Positions 1 to 8,645 of a stretch of DNA of 64,000 nt are shown here, piece after piece. The notes below the pieces were generated by a model. The model was not told the DNA's origin. It made no database searches and saw nothing but the letters and a program-made list of their open reading frames with translations. A program made the position numbers and the translations under genes. Numbering within the stretch: position 1 is the first letter of the stretch; the number at the start of each line of letters is the position of its first letter. The DNA is from JAGOBP01 sp964550855 (GTDB taxonomy: Bacteria > Chloroflexota > Anaerolineae > Fen-1058), in the NCBI GenBank assembly GCA_964550855.1, contig CAZKBQ010000012.1, positions 23,977 through 87,976 of the forward strand, in the 5' to 3' direction.

Positions 1-384
1 TCGGAAGCCGTCGAGTCGATCCGCCACTCGCTGCACGCCACGGCCGATGTACACAGCTTCTTGATTTTGGACGGCCGCCGGCACGTGCAGCTGGTCAAGC
101 CCGTCGTCACGCTGGGCCGAGCGCTGGATAACGACATCGTCATCGACGATCCGCGCGTGTCGCGTCATCACGCGCAGCTGCGTCTGCGGCAGGGGCGCTA
201 TGTGCTGTACGACACCGGTTCCAGCGGCGGCACCACCCTCAACGAGCGGCCGGTGACTGAAGCCGTGTTGAAAGCGGGCGATGTGATGTCGCTGGCCGGC
301 GCGCAGATTATCTTCGGCGAGGACACGCCCACGCCGCCGGAACCGCCCATCAAGGATCACGACACACTGCCGTATGGACCGTAA
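1..384 (+). CDS. FHA domain protein, FhaA-like, 3' part
   Basis: The frame is open from the first base of the window, so this is the 3' end of a longer gene; 127 codons are visible. About residues 22-110 of the visible part form a forkhead-associated domain: a GR turn (TLGRALDNDIVI), the SRHH core (VSRHHAQLRL) and the SSGGTTLN segment, followed by a short Pro/acidic tail. FHA domains bind phosphothreonine peptides made by Ser/Thr kinases. In Actinobacteria and Chloroflexota, FhaA-type proteins carry an N-terminal DUF3662 domain ahead of such an FHA; that part would lie outside the window, so the FhaA assignment is inference. The next gene starts 3 bases after the stop and is a second FHA protein, as in fhaA-fhaB pairs. 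Confidence 0.85.
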   Translation, partial: SEAVESIRHSLHATADVHSFLILDGRRHVQLVKPVVTLGRALDNDIVIDDPRVSRHHAQLRLRQGRYVLYDTGSSGGTTLNERPVTEAVLKAGDVMSLAGAQIIFGEDTPTPPEPPIKDHDTLPYGP

Positions 385-387
385 GCG

Positions 388-840
388 ATGGACGTGTTGA
401 TATTCATCGGCCGGTTACTGTTGACTGCGCTGTTGTACGTATTCCTCGGCGCGTTGTTCGTGCTGCTGTGGCGCGATCTGCAAACGGCGCGGCGGCAGGT
501 CGGCGCCCCCCAGCTGCGTGAGCGGCCCGGCCAGCTGCGCGTGACGCGCGCGGGCGGCGGCCTGGCCGTCGATCAAGTCATTCCGCTTAGCGCGTACACC
601 ACGCTGGGCCGCGCCGAGGCCAACACCGTGGTCGTAGCCGATCCCTACGCCAGCGCCGAGCACGCCGTCATCGCCTGGCGCAGCGGCCAATGGTGGCTGG
701 AAGACCGCGACAGCCGCAACGGCACGCTGCTCAATGATATTCCCGTCGAAGAGCCGCTGATCATCGGGGAAGGTGATGTGATCGGCATCGGGCAGGCGCG
801 GCTGCGATTTGAGTATGTGAACGGCAACGGGCCGGCATAA
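388..840 (+). CDS. Membrane-anchored FHA domain protein, FhaB-like
   Basis: 150 residues. Residues about 4-28 are a hydrophobic membrane anchor (LLLTALLYVFLGALFVLLW), followed by a basic linker and an FHA domain at about 65-145 with TLGRAEANTVVV, a SAEH core in place of SRHH, and the conserved SRNGT loop. The protein should sit on the inner face of the membrane and read phosphothreonine signals. It begins 3 bases after the upstream FHA gene and is surely cotranscribed with it. In Actinobacteria the equivalent pair regulates cell-wall synthesis beside rodA, pbpA and pknA; none of those is downstream here, where an SDR follows instead. The Arg-to-Ala change in the SRHH core could alter phosphopeptide affinity, but the SRNGT loop is intact. 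Confidence 0.85.
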   Translation: MDVLIFIGRLLLTALLYVFLGALFVLLWRDLQTARRQVGAPQLRERPGQLRVTRAGGGLAVDQVIPLSAYTTLGRAEANTVVVADPYASAEHAVIAWRSGQWWLEDRDSRNGTLLNDIPVEEPLIIGEGDVIGIGQARLRFEYVNGNGPA

Positions 841-916
841 GGCGGCTGGCGTCGCATGCGATCTCACCGGCGCGCCACTGCGCCCGTCCCGTTGACTCAT
901 TCTCAAGGACGACCCC

Positions 917-1717
917 ATGGACCTCAAACTCACAGACAAAGTCGTTTTGGTCACCGCCGCTTCGCGCGGGTTGGGCGCGGCCACGGCCCAGCGCTTTGCC
1001 GAGGAGGGCGCGCGCGTGGCGATCTCGGCGCGCACCGCCGAACGGGTGAAGGCCGCGGCGCAGTCGATCGCGCAGGACACCGGCGCAGAGGTGCTGCCGC
1101 TTGTCGGCGATGTGGCGCAGCCCGACGCGGCGAAGAACTTGATCGACGCCGTGATCGATCGGTGGGGGCGGCTGGACGTGCTGGTGATCAACGCGGGCGG
1201 CCCGCCCGGCGGCAAATTCGTCGATCTCAAGCTCGAGCAGTGGGAGGCGGCCGTTCAGCTCACCTTGATGAGCGCGGTGCGCCTGTGCTACGCCGCGCTG
1301 CCGCATCTGCTCAAGAACGATCCACCACAACGCGGATCGATCGTGGCGATCACATCACTGTCGGTCAAACAGCCGGTCGATAATTTGCTGCTGTCCAACT
1401 CGCTGCGCATGGCCGTCGTGGGCATGCTCAAGACCATGGCGAATGAACTTGGCCCGCAGGGCATCCGCATCAACGCCATCGCGCCGGGGTGGACGGCCAC
1501 TGAGCGCGTGGCGGAACTGATGCAGGGCCGCGCCGCCGCCAACGGCACGACCGTGGAAGAAGAAACGCGCAAGGTCACCGCGTCCATTCCGTTCGGTCGC
1601 ATGGGCGAACCCGGCGAGTTTGCCGATGCGCTGGTCTGGCTGGCGTCGCCGCGCGCTTCCTTCGTGCACGGCACGGTGCTGCCGGTGGACGGTGGGTCGA
1701 TCAAGTCAGCGTTGTAA
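917..1717 (+). CDS. SDR family oxidoreductase, divergent FabG-like with lost YxxxK
   Basis: 266 residues; a short-chain dehydrogenase/reductase by fold. The cofactor loop is TAASRGLG (13-20), the NAG motif is INAGG (91-95), and the C-terminus ends in the usual VDGG. A candidate catalytic Ser is present (S147), but where classical SDRs have YxxxK this protein reads SNSLR (160-164), so the Tyr and Lys are gone. This matches a recognised subgroup of beta-ketoacyl-ACP-reductase-like SDRs that do not fit the catalytic tetrad; its substrate is unknown. A Shine-Dalgarno-like AAGGA lies 7 bases before the ATG. ligA follows after 16 bases. Calling it a fatty-acid reductase would be over-annotation; it may have a non-canonical or non-enzymatic role. 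Confidence 0.85.
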   Translation: MDLKLTDKVVLVTAASRGLGAATAQRFAEEGARVAISARTAERVKAAAQSIAQDTGAEVLPLVGDVAQPDAAKNLIDAVIDRWGRLDVLVINAGGPPGGKFVDLKLEQWEAAVQLTLMSAVRLCYAALPHLLKNDPPQRGSIVAITSLSVKQPVDNLLLSNSLRMAVVGMLKTMANELGPQGIRINAIAPGWTATERVAELMQGRAAANGTTVEEETRKVTASIPFGRMGEPGEFADALVWLASPRASFVHGTVLPVDGGSIKSAL

Positions 1718-1733
1718 GATTGCGGGGCGGTCT

Positions 1734-3758
1734 ATGGCCGATTTGAAACAGCGGCTTCAACAACTGCGCGAGCAGATCAACTTTCACAACTACCGCTATC
1801 ACGTCCTCGACGATCCTGTCATCAGCGACGCCGAATACGACCGCCTGCTGAACGAACTCAAGCAGATCGAGGCCGAACATCCCGATTGGATCACGCCCGA
1901 CTCGCCGACCCAGCGCGTGGGCGGGCTGGTGAGCGAGCGCTTCGCCAAAGTCACGCATCCCGCGCCGATCCTGTCGCTGGGCAACGCCTTCAGCGGCGGC
2001 GACGTGCGCGCCTGGTACGAGCGCATCCGCAAGTTGATCCCGGCCGACCGCAAAGTCCAATTCACCGTCGAGCCGAAGATCGACGGGCTGACGGTGGTGC
2101 TGCACTACCGCGACGGCGTCTTTGCGCAGGGCGCCACGCGCGGCGACGGCATTGTCGGCGAAGACATTACGCCCAATCTGCGCACCGTGCGCGGCGTGCC
2201 GCTGAAAATTCCCGTGCAGCACTCCGGCAAACAAAAACTGTCCGTGCCCGCCTGGCTGGTCGTGCGCGGCGAGGCCTTCATCGAAACGGCGGCGTTTGAA
2301 GCCATGAACGCCGAGCTGGCGAAAGCGGGCGAAAAGACCTTTGCCAATCCGCGCAACGCCGCCGCCGGTTTCTTGCGGCAGCTCAACTCTGGCGTCACGG
2401 CCCGGCGCCCCATCAGCCTGTTGTGCTATCAAATCGTCGCCGCCGACGGCCCCACGCCGCGCTCGCAATTCGATCTGCTGAACTATCTGCGCGAAGTCGG
2501 CTTCCCTGTCACCGACGTGGCTCGCCGCTTCGACGATCTGGACAAGGCGATCGCGTTTTGCGAGACGTGGATCGATCAACGTGATACGCTGCCCTTTGAA
2601 GCCGACGGCATGGTCATCAAGATCGACGATCTCGATCTGCAGGCCGAGCTGGGCGTGGTGGGCAAGGACCCGCGCGGCGCTATCGCGCTGAAGTTCCCCG
2701 CGCGCGAAGCGACCACGCTTTTGATCGACGTGGGCGTCAACATCGGGCGCACCGGCATCATGGCGCCGTACGCCATTCTGGAGCCGGTGATGGTGGGCGG
2801 TGTCACCATCGAGCGGGCGACGCTGCACAACTACGACGACATCGCGCGCAAGGACATTCGCATCGGCGACCGCGTCATCGTGAAGCGCTCCGGCGACGTG
2901 ATCCCGTACATCGCCGGGCCGGTGCCCGGCGCGCGGACGGGCAAAGAGAAGGTCATCGTACCGCCAAAGACGTGCCCGTTTTGCGAGACGCCGACGATCC
3001 GCCGCGAAGGCGAAGTGGCGATCTACTGCCCCAACCGCGACTGCCCCGGCCGGCTCGATCGCGCCGTGCAGTTCTTCGTCAGCAAGGGCGCCATGGACAT
3101 CGACGGGCTGGGCGACAAGATCGCTTCGCAGTTGATCGAAGCCGAGTTGATTGAGGACGTGGCCGATCTGTATTCGATCACGCGCGATCAACTGCTGAAC
3201 CTGGAAGGCTTTGCGGAGAAGAAGGCCGATAAGCTGATCAACGCGATCGAGATTTCCAAGACCCGATCGCTCGATCGTTTGATCGCGGCGCTGGGCATTC
3301 CGCACGTGGGCAGCGTGGCCGCCGAGGCGCTGGCCGCGCACTTCGGCACGATCGACAAGTTCATGCGCGCCACCGAAGATGAGCTCACCGAGATCGACGG
3401 CATTGGCCCGACTATTGCGGCCAGCATCGTCGAGTGGACGCAGCGGCCGTTCAACATCGATCTGATTGCGCGGCTGAAGAAGGCCGGCGTGAACATGCGG
3501 GCCGCCAGGGCCGCCGAAGTCCGATCGGGCGGGGGCGCCGCCGGCAAGACCTTTGTCATCACCGGCACCTTGTCGAAGCCGCGCGACGAGATCGCGGCGC
3601 AGATCAAATCAGCCGGCGGCAAAGTCACCGACAGCGTGAGCAAGAAAACGGATTTTGTCGTTGCCGGCGAAGCGGCGGGCAGCAAGTTGACTAAGGCGCG
3701 ACAATTGGGTATAACAGTGCTTGATGAAGCGGCGCTGAACCGGCTGCTTCAATCCTGA
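1734..3758 (+). CDS. ligA: NAD-dependent DNA ligase LigA
   Basis: 674 residues, the usual length for bacterial LigA, which seals nicks using NAD+ during replication and repair. Domains in order: Ia (YxH-type N-terminus, HNYRYHVLDDP near residue 18), the adenylation domain with active-site lysine K115 in EPKIDG, the OB fold, a four-cysteine zinc finger (CPFC near 413, CPNRDC near 431), helix-hairpin-helix repeats, and a C-terminal BRCT domain from about 597 (GKTFVITGTLSKPRDEI). The open frame reaches back to 1620 inside the SDR gene, but ATG 1734 gives the family N-terminus MADLKQRL, so I use it. No strong ribosome-binding site precedes it, and it probably depends on readthrough from the SDR. 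Confidence 0.97.
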   Translation: MADLKQRLQQLREQINFHNYRYHVLDDPVISDAEYDRLLNELKQIEAEHPDWITPDSPTQRVGGLVSERFAKVTHPAPILSLGNAFSGGDVRAWYERIRKLIPADRKVQFTVEPKIDGLTVVLHYRDGVFAQGATRGDGIVGEDITPNLRTVRGVPLKIPVQHSGKQKLSVPAWLVVRGEAFIETAAFEAMNAELAKAGEKTFANPRNAAAGFLRQLNSGVTARRPISLLCYQIVAADGPTPRSQFDLLNYLREVGFPVTDVARRFDDLDKAIAFCETWIDQRDTLPFEADGMVIKIDDLDLQAELGVVGKDPRGAIALKFPAREATTLLIDVGVNIGRTGIMAPYAILEPVMVGGVTIERATLHNYDDIARKDIRIGDRVIVKRSGDVIPYIAGPVPGARTGKEKVIVPPKTCPFCETPTIRREGEVAIYCPNRDCPGRLDRAVQFFVSKGAMDIDGLGDKIASQLIEAELIEDVADLYSITRDQLLNLEGFAEKKADKLINAIEISKTRSLDRLIAALGIPHVGSVAAEALAAHFGTIDKFMRATEDELTEIDGIGPTIAASIVEWTQRPFNIDLIARLKKAGVNMRAARAAEVRSGGGAAGKTFVITGTLSKPRDEIAAQIKSAGGKVTDSVSKKTDFVVAGEAAGSKLTKARQLGITVLDEAALNRLLQS

Positions 3759-3775
3759 AGACCACGGAGGCTGCC

Positions 3776-4018
3776 ATGGACGACCTGATCAAGCTGGTGT
3801 CGGAAAAAGCGGGCATCACGGCTGAGCAAGCGAAACAAGCCGTGGAATCGGTGGTGGCGTTCCTCAAAGACAAGCTGCCGGCGCCCATCGGCGAGCAGGT
3901 GGCGAATCTCATCAGCGGCGCGGGCGGCCTCGCGGGACAGGCGGGCGGCGCGCTGGGCGATGTGGCCGGCAAAGCGAGCGAGGCGCTGGGCGGCCTGTTC
4001 GGCGGCAAGAAATCGTAG
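3776..4018 (+). CDS. Small helical protein, possibly DUF2267-like
   Basis: 80 residues. The first half is amphipathic and helical (LIKLVSEKAGITAEQAKQAV, then VVAFLKDKLP), the second half is Gly/Ala-rich (GAGGLAGQAGGALGD) and ends GGLFGGKKS. The N-terminal pattern resembles DUF2267 or similar small stress-associated proteins, but I cannot be certain of the family. It starts 17 bases after ligA with a GGAGG-like sequence just before the ATG and is followed by a hairpin terminator, so it closes the FHA-SDR-ligA transcription unit. Nothing in it suggests catalysis. Confidence 0.7.
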   Translation: MDDLIKLVSEKAGITAEQAKQAVESVVAFLKDKLPAPIGEQVANLISGAGGLAGQAGGALGDVAGKASEALGGLFGGKKS

Positions 4019-4040
4019 GCGTCAACTGCAGGACAGCAGG

Positions 4041-4070
4041 GCGCGCGGCGCAGGCCGCGCGTCTTTGTTT
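4041..4070 (+). terminator. Rho-independent terminator after the ligA unit
   Basis: Inverted repeat CGCGCGGC (4042-4049) and GCCGCGCG (4054-4061) with a 4-base loop, followed by the T-rich tail TCTTTGTTT. It lies between the small ORF ending at 4018 and the rRNA methyltransferase starting at 4082. Confidence 0.75.
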
Positions 4071-4081
4071 GTGGAGTCTTC

Positions 4082-5248
4082 ATGTCCAACGTCATCCTCA
4101 AGCCGGGGCGTGACAAGCCGGTGCGGCAGCGGCATCCGTGGATTTTCGGCGGCGCGATCGAGCGCGTGGCAGCGGCCGCCGACGGCGATGTCGTCGAAGT
4201 GATCACGCACGAGGGCGAATGGCTGGCGCGCGGCTACCTGAACCGGCGATCGCAGATCGTGGTGCGCCTGCTCACCTGGGATCAGTCGGAGCCGATTGAT
4301 GACGCCTTCTGGCGGTCCCGGTTGTCCCGATCGATTAGTGCGCGCCCTTATGGCCCGGCCCGGCGGTTGGTCAACGCGGAAGCCGACGGGCTGCCCGGGC
4401 TGGTCGTCGATCAATACGGCGAGTGGCTGGTGGTGCAGGCGCTGACGCTGGGCGTGGATCGGCGCAAAGACCTGATCGTGCCGCTGCTGGCCGAACTCGT
4501 TCAACCGCGCGGCATTTACGAGCGCAGCGATGTGGACGTGCGCACCAAAGAGGGGCTGACGCCCGTGACGGGCGCGGTGTGGGGCGACGAACCGCCCGCT
4601 CGCATTGAGATCGAAGAGCACGGCCTGCATTTCTGGGTGGACGTGCGGCGCGGGCACAAGACCGGCTTCTATCTCGATCAACGCGACAACCGGCTGAAAA
4701 TCAGACCATACGTGCGCGACGCCGAAGTGTTGAATCTGTTCTCGTTCAGCGGCGGGTTTGCGGTGGCGTCGCTGGCGGCAGGCGCGCGGCGCGTGATCAG
4801 CGTGGATTCATCGGCGGAGGCGCTGGCGCTGGCGAAAGAGAATTATCGCCTGAACGATCGACCCGTGGCTGACGCCGATTTTGTAGAGGCCGATGTCTTT
4901 TCGTATCTGCGCAAGCTGCGCGCCGCGCAGCGCCGCTTCGACGTGATCATCGCCGATCCGCCGAAGCTGGCGCAAGCGCAGGCGCAGATTGATCGGGCGT
5001 CGCGAGCGTACAAAGACCTCAACCTCATCTCGATGCAGCTGCTCAAGCCGGGCGGTTATTTGATCACGTTCTCGTGCTCGGGCGTGGTGTCGAGTGATCT
5101 GTTTCAGAAGATCGTGTTTGGGGCGGCGGTGGACGCCCGGCGCGATGTGCAGATCGTGGAGCGGTTGTCGCAGGCCGGCGATCATCCCGTGCTGCTGAGC
5201 TTCCCCGAAAGTGAATATCTTAAAGGCTTGGTGTGCCGCGTGCTGTAG
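4082..5248 (+). CDS. Class I SAM-dependent rRNA methyltransferase, RlmI-like
   Basis: 388 residues, the length of the RlmI/YccW family, which makes 5-methylcytosine in 23S rRNA. An N-terminal PUA RNA-binding domain (about 1-78: LKPGRDKPVRQRHPWIFGG) precedes the central EEHGL region and a Rossmann methyltransferase fold. SAM motif I is NLFSFSGGFAVASLAAG near residue 218, an acidic SVDSS follows, and motif IV is ADPPK near 292. The late FSCSG near 320 is where RlmI-type enzymes have a conserved cysteine. GGAG lies 5 bases before the ATG, and an upstream terminator suggests its own promoter. The exact target nucleotide cannot be read from sequence, so the symbol is left open. Confidence 0.9.
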   Translation: MSNVILKPGRDKPVRQRHPWIFGGAIERVAAAADGDVVEVITHEGEWLARGYLNRRSQIVVRLLTWDQSEPIDDAFWRSRLSRSISARPYGPARRLVNAEADGLPGLVVDQYGEWLVVQALTLGVDRRKDLIVPLLAELVQPRGIYERSDVDVRTKEGLTPVTGAVWGDEPPARIEIEEHGLHFWVDVRRGHKTGFYLDQRDNRLKIRPYVRDAEVLNLFSFSGGFAVASLAAGARRVISVDSSAEALALAKENYRLNDRPVADADFVEADVFSYLRKLRAAQRRFDVIIADPPKLAQAQAQIDRASRAYKDLNLISMQLLKPGGYLITFSCSGVVSSDLFQKIVFGAAVDARRDVQIVERLSQAGDHPVLLSFPESEYLKGLVCRVL

Positions 5249-5250
5249 GT

Positions 5251-7143
5251 TCAGCCTGCGTCAACGCCGTCGGGCGGCGCGCCGCGCGGGGGGCGCGTGC
5301 GATGCGCGCCGATTTCCTGACGCAACAATGCGTATAAGCCGCCGCTGAAGATTACGGCCAGCAACAGCGCGGCGGCGGTGACCACGGGTGCCAGCGGCTG
5401 ATTGGACACGACCACCGGGCGCGGGCTTAAGCGCGAAACGGGCATCACATTCCACGGAAACGACCACACGGCGTCCGGCAGGCCGGGCCGGTGCACGGTC
5501 ACCTGCAAGCCCCAATCGCCGGGCAGGCCGATCGCATTGCCGGTGATCTGATATTTGCCTTTGCCGATCTCTTCGGCCTCAAAGGAAAATCGCGTGCTGC
5601 CGTCAGGCGGGATCAGCTGCGCGCTCACGCGCTCGACGGGCGCGGGCGCGGGCCGTCGGGTGTCAAACACGCCGATCGAGATGAAGTTCTGGCCGGGACG
5701 ATTGGGCTTGATCGAGAACGTCACAAACAGATCGTTTACGTTGGCGGACAAAGTCTGCGGCGGCGTATCGATCGGCGGATCAAATTCCGGGCCGCGCGCA
5801 GGCGTGCTCGATCCGAGGACGGCGGCCAGCAGCACCACGGCCGTGCCGCCGAACATTTCGATCAGCAGTGTGCGTCGCAGCCGGCGCGGCGCGATCAGCG
5901 TCCAGCCGGGGGGCCGCCGCAGCAACCGGCGGATGACGTCGGCCACGCGGGGGTGCAACAATGAGGCGTTGATCAGGCCCACGCCGCCCACCGCGAATAC
6001 CAGCGCGATCTTGACGAGCAGCGTTTGCCCGTAGAACGTAAAAAGCAGCGCGTCCAGTGAGGCGATCTGCTGCCCACTGTTATACAGGCCGGTCACAAAC
6101 AAGACGCTCAGGCTGCCCGCCGCGATCAGACCGAAGCGCCGCAGGATGAGCCGGGCCTGCGCGGCTTCGGCGGGGCCGCGCCGCAGCAGCGGGCCGCAGG
6201 CCACGCCCAGCGCGATCAGCCCGCCCACCCACACGCCGGCGCCCAACAGGTGCAGCGCATCTGAAATAACGCGTACCAGCGAATCGTCGTTGAAGGCTGT
6301 GGCGTGGCCGTTCATGGCCTGCAGCCCCACCAGCGCCAGCCCCAGCGGAATCGTTGCGCCCAGCGCCAGGCGGCCGACGACCGGCTGGCGGTACTGCCAC
6401 ACCACGATGCCCAGCAGCGCCAGCGTCCAGACCTCGCGCATCAGCCAGCGCGTGCCGTAGGCCGTCTGAGTCAGCAACTGCAGCAGGGCGCCGCCCGGCG
6501 GCAGGGCCGAGTTAGGGTCGCTACTTATCGCGATGGCCTGCACCAGCACGCCGCCCAGCCCGGTGATCAGCGCCGCGCCGCCGGCCAGCAGCGCCAGCCG
6601 CAGCAGTCGGCGCGTCACCGTTTCGTCGGGCGAGGCCAGCAGCGCCAGGGCCAGCGCGCCGATCAGCGCCGACAGCGCCGCGAAATCAAGCCAGCGCAGC
6701 CCCACCTCAAACGGATCGGGCGCGCCGGCGCCGCTCTGAGCGGCGCCGGCCGCGCCGTCGGCCGAGGTCTGCACGCCAAAAACAATCGAGCCGGAGGTGA
6801 TGTGAAGATCATCGGTGGACAGCGCATCCCAGGTGACGCGATACGCCCCGGGCCGCAGCTCGGGCAGATCGATGACGATCAGCGCCGGCTCGCCGTCATC
6901 GGCGCGGTAGGTGATGTCCGGTATCGGCCGGGCCTGACTATCGAGCACCTGGAACTTCGACAGGCCCACCGAGACTTCCTCGCTGAACCACAGGCGCACC
7001 TGCGACGGCGCTTCGGACAGCACCGCGCCATCGGCCGGATCGGTGCGCGTCACAATGGCGTGCGCCAGCGCGGGCGCACCCCTCAACGCGGCGAGGACCA
7101 GCGCCAGCAACAACGCCATTCGAGAACGTTTGATAACGGTCAT
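5251..7143 (-). CDS. CopC-CopD copper transport protein with C-terminal beta domain
   Basis: 630 residues. A signal peptide ends PALA before H28, so mature CopC would start with the histidine used to chelate Cu(II). The CopC domain (about 28-126) also keeps the second site STDDLH. It is followed by a multi-span CopD membrane domain (about 150-450), a periplasmic beta-sandwich (about 460-570: SANVNDLFVTFSIKPNRPG, resembling YtkA/FixH-type domains) and a final membrane helix. CopC-CopD fusions (YcnJ-type) bring copper across the membrane. Its ATG overlaps the stop of the upstream subtilase (ATGA). As the last gene of the 19-kb oxidase block, it is a plausible copper supplier for it. It converges on the rRNA methyltransferase with 2 bases between stops and no visible terminator. 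Confidence 0.9.
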   Translation of the reverse strand: MTVIKRSRMALLLALVLAALRGAPALAHAIVTRTDPADGAVLSEAPSQVRLWFSEEVSVGLSKFQVLDSQARPIPDITYRADDGEPALIVIDLPELRPGAYRVTWDALSTDDLHITSGSIVFGVQTSADGAAGAAQSGAGAPDPFEVGLRWLDFAALSALIGALALALLASPDETVTRRLLRLALLAGGAALITGLGGVLVQAIAISSDPNSALPPGGALLQLLTQTAYGTRWLMREVWTLALLGIVVWQYRQPVVGRLALGATIPLGLALVGLQAMNGHATAFNDDSLVRVISDALHLLGAGVWVGGLIALGVACGPLLRRGPAEAAQARLILRRFGLIAAGSLSVLFVTGLYNSGQQIASLDALLFTFYGQTLLVKIALVFAVGGVGLINASLLHPRVADVIRRLLRRPPGWTLIAPRRLRRTLLIEMFGGTAVVLLAAVLGSSTPARGPEFDPPIDTPPQTLSANVNDLFVTFSIKPNRPGQNFISIGVFDTRRPAPAPVERVSAQLIPPDGSTRFSFEAEEIGKGKYQITGNAIGLPGDWGLQVTVHRPGLPDAVWSFPWNVMPVSRLSPRPVVVSNQPLAPVVTAAALLLAVIFSGGLYALLRQEIGAHRTRPPRGAPPDGVDAG

Positions 7144-8624
7144 GAGTCCAAGTCCTGCCAGTTTGATACCGAACGGGAGAAGGGCCGGCGTAGGACGACG
7201 TTACTGGCCGGAGGCGGGACGCGGCGACGCACGATCAGGCTGATGATGGCGATCGCGAACACGCCGACAGTGATGAGCACGCCTGCCAGGCCGGGCCCGT
7301 GATCTGACGTGGCCCGATCGATTAACGCGGCGACATCGAGCCGTCCATAGCCGAAGTCGTTGTCGGGGCCACGCGCGCCCAGATCGACGGCGGTGTCCGT
7401 GAGCAGCGCGGCTTGGGCGTCGGCGCTGAGGCCGGGCCGCGCGCTTAGTAATAATGCCAGGGCGCCGCTGACGTGCGCGGCGGCCAGCGACGTGCCCGAG
7501 GCCTCGATGACGCCGCCGGTGCGATTGAGGGTGTGAATATCGACGCCGGGCGCGACCAGCTGCGGATACACACCGTCGGCGCCGAGGCAATCTGACGGGC
7601 CGCGCGCGCTGTCGGTCAGCTGCCCGGAGCGATCGTCGATGGCGCCGACGGCGAACGCTTCCGGCAGGTTGGCCGGGCTGACCGGCTGATCGGCGCCTGC
7701 CGCAAAGACGGGCAGGATGCCGGCCGCGCGCAGCGCCCTTAAGTCCGGGGCGAAGTTCGGGTCGCAGCCGGGATTGGCGACGGACCATGAGTTGTTGACG
7801 ACCTGCGGTGCATCGGCGGTGATTGGATCGCCGTCGGGGTCGAGCACCCACTGCAGGGCTTTGTGGATGGCTGAGGTGGTGGCTCGCCCGCGGTCGTCGA
7901 AGATTCTGGCTGCGATCCAGCGCGCATCGGGTGCCAGGCCGATGGCGACGCCGGCATCGGCGACGCCGCCCAAGATCACGCCCAGCATCTGGGTGCCGTG
8001 GCCGCTTATATCGACGGGCGTCTCGTGTTCGCCATAAGGATCGTACCACGAGTTCGCGCCACCGCGCCACTTGCGCTTAAGATCGGCGTTGTGCAGATCT
8101 GCGCCGCTGTCCAATATGGCGACGACAACGCCGTGGCCGGTGATGCCGCGTTGCCACACGGCCGGCACGCCCAGCGAGTTGAGGTTGGGCGCGACGGGCG
8201 CAGAGGCTTGATCGGGCGCCGAGATGACGACATCGAGTTGGATGCGGGCAATGTCGGCGCGCGCGGCCACTTCGAGGATCACGTCACGCGAAGCGGACAG
8301 CGCGATCGCATTGGCGATCCACAGGGATGAAACGGAAGTCACGTGACCGGCCGGCCGGGCGCGCAGCCACGTCAGCAGATCGCTCTGTGTGGCAGCGGCG
8401 TGCCGGCGCAGGGCGGCAGAGACGGCCGCGTGTGTGAGCGGAGTGAGGGCGATTTGATCGCGCAGAGTGATGATCACGTCGAGCGGTTGATCGATCGGGG
8501 TCTGAGCCATGACGCGCCACAGCGCAGCGTCGATAATGATCGGCTGCGCCGCGGCCGCGGGCGCACGGCTGACGTGCGCCGCCAGAATAACCCCGATGAC
8601 GAACAACTCAACCCAGCGTTTCAC
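7140..8624 (-). CDS. S8 family serine peptidase (subtilase), membrane-anchored
   Basis: 494 residues from a GTG start. An N-terminal signal sequence, a propeptide-like region (about 45-130) and a subtilisin domain are followed by a C-terminal membrane helix (about 450-475: LAGVLITVGVFAIAIISLIV) and a basic cytoplasmic tail. The catalytic triad is visible: D172 (AILDSGAD), H209 (DISGHGTQM) and S379 (ASGTSLAAAHVSG). The Asn that normally completes the oxyanion hole (AAGN) is Ala here (PVFAAGADQ, about 311), so activity may be weakened or differ. The active site should face outward while anchored. It sits between copper genes and is translationally coupled to copC-copD; processing of exported proteins of the locus is a reasonable guess. 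Confidence 0.88.
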   Translation of the reverse strand: MKRWVELFVIGVILAAHVSRAPAAAAQPIIIDAALWRVMAQTPIDQPLDVIITLRDQIALTPLTHAAVSAALRRHAAATQSDLLTWLRARPAGHVTSVSSLWIANAIALSASRDVILEVAARADIARIQLDVVISAPDQASAPVAPNLNSLGVPAVWQRGITGHGVVVAILDSGADLHNADLKRKWRGGANSWYDPYGEHETPVDISGHGTQMLGVILGGVADAGVAIGLAPDARWIAARIFDDRGRATTSAIHKALQWVLDPDGDPITADAPQVVNNSWSVANPGCDPNFAPDLRALRAAGILPVFAAGADQPVSPANLPEAFAVGAIDDRSGQLTDSARGPSDCLGADGVYPQLVAPGVDIHTLNRTGGVIEASGTSLAAAHVSGALALLLSARPGLSADAQAALLTDTAVDLGARGPDNDFGYGRLDVAALIDRATSDHGPGLAGVLITVGVFAIAIISLIVRRRVPPPASNVVLRRPFSRSVSNWQDLDS

Positions 8625-8645
8625 GATGGGATCCAGCAGCTCCGG

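Noticed and set aside
1701..3341. 546-codon minus-strand open frame opposite ligA
   Set aside because: ligA motifs are complete on the plus strand; the antisense product is low-complexity and has no family signature.
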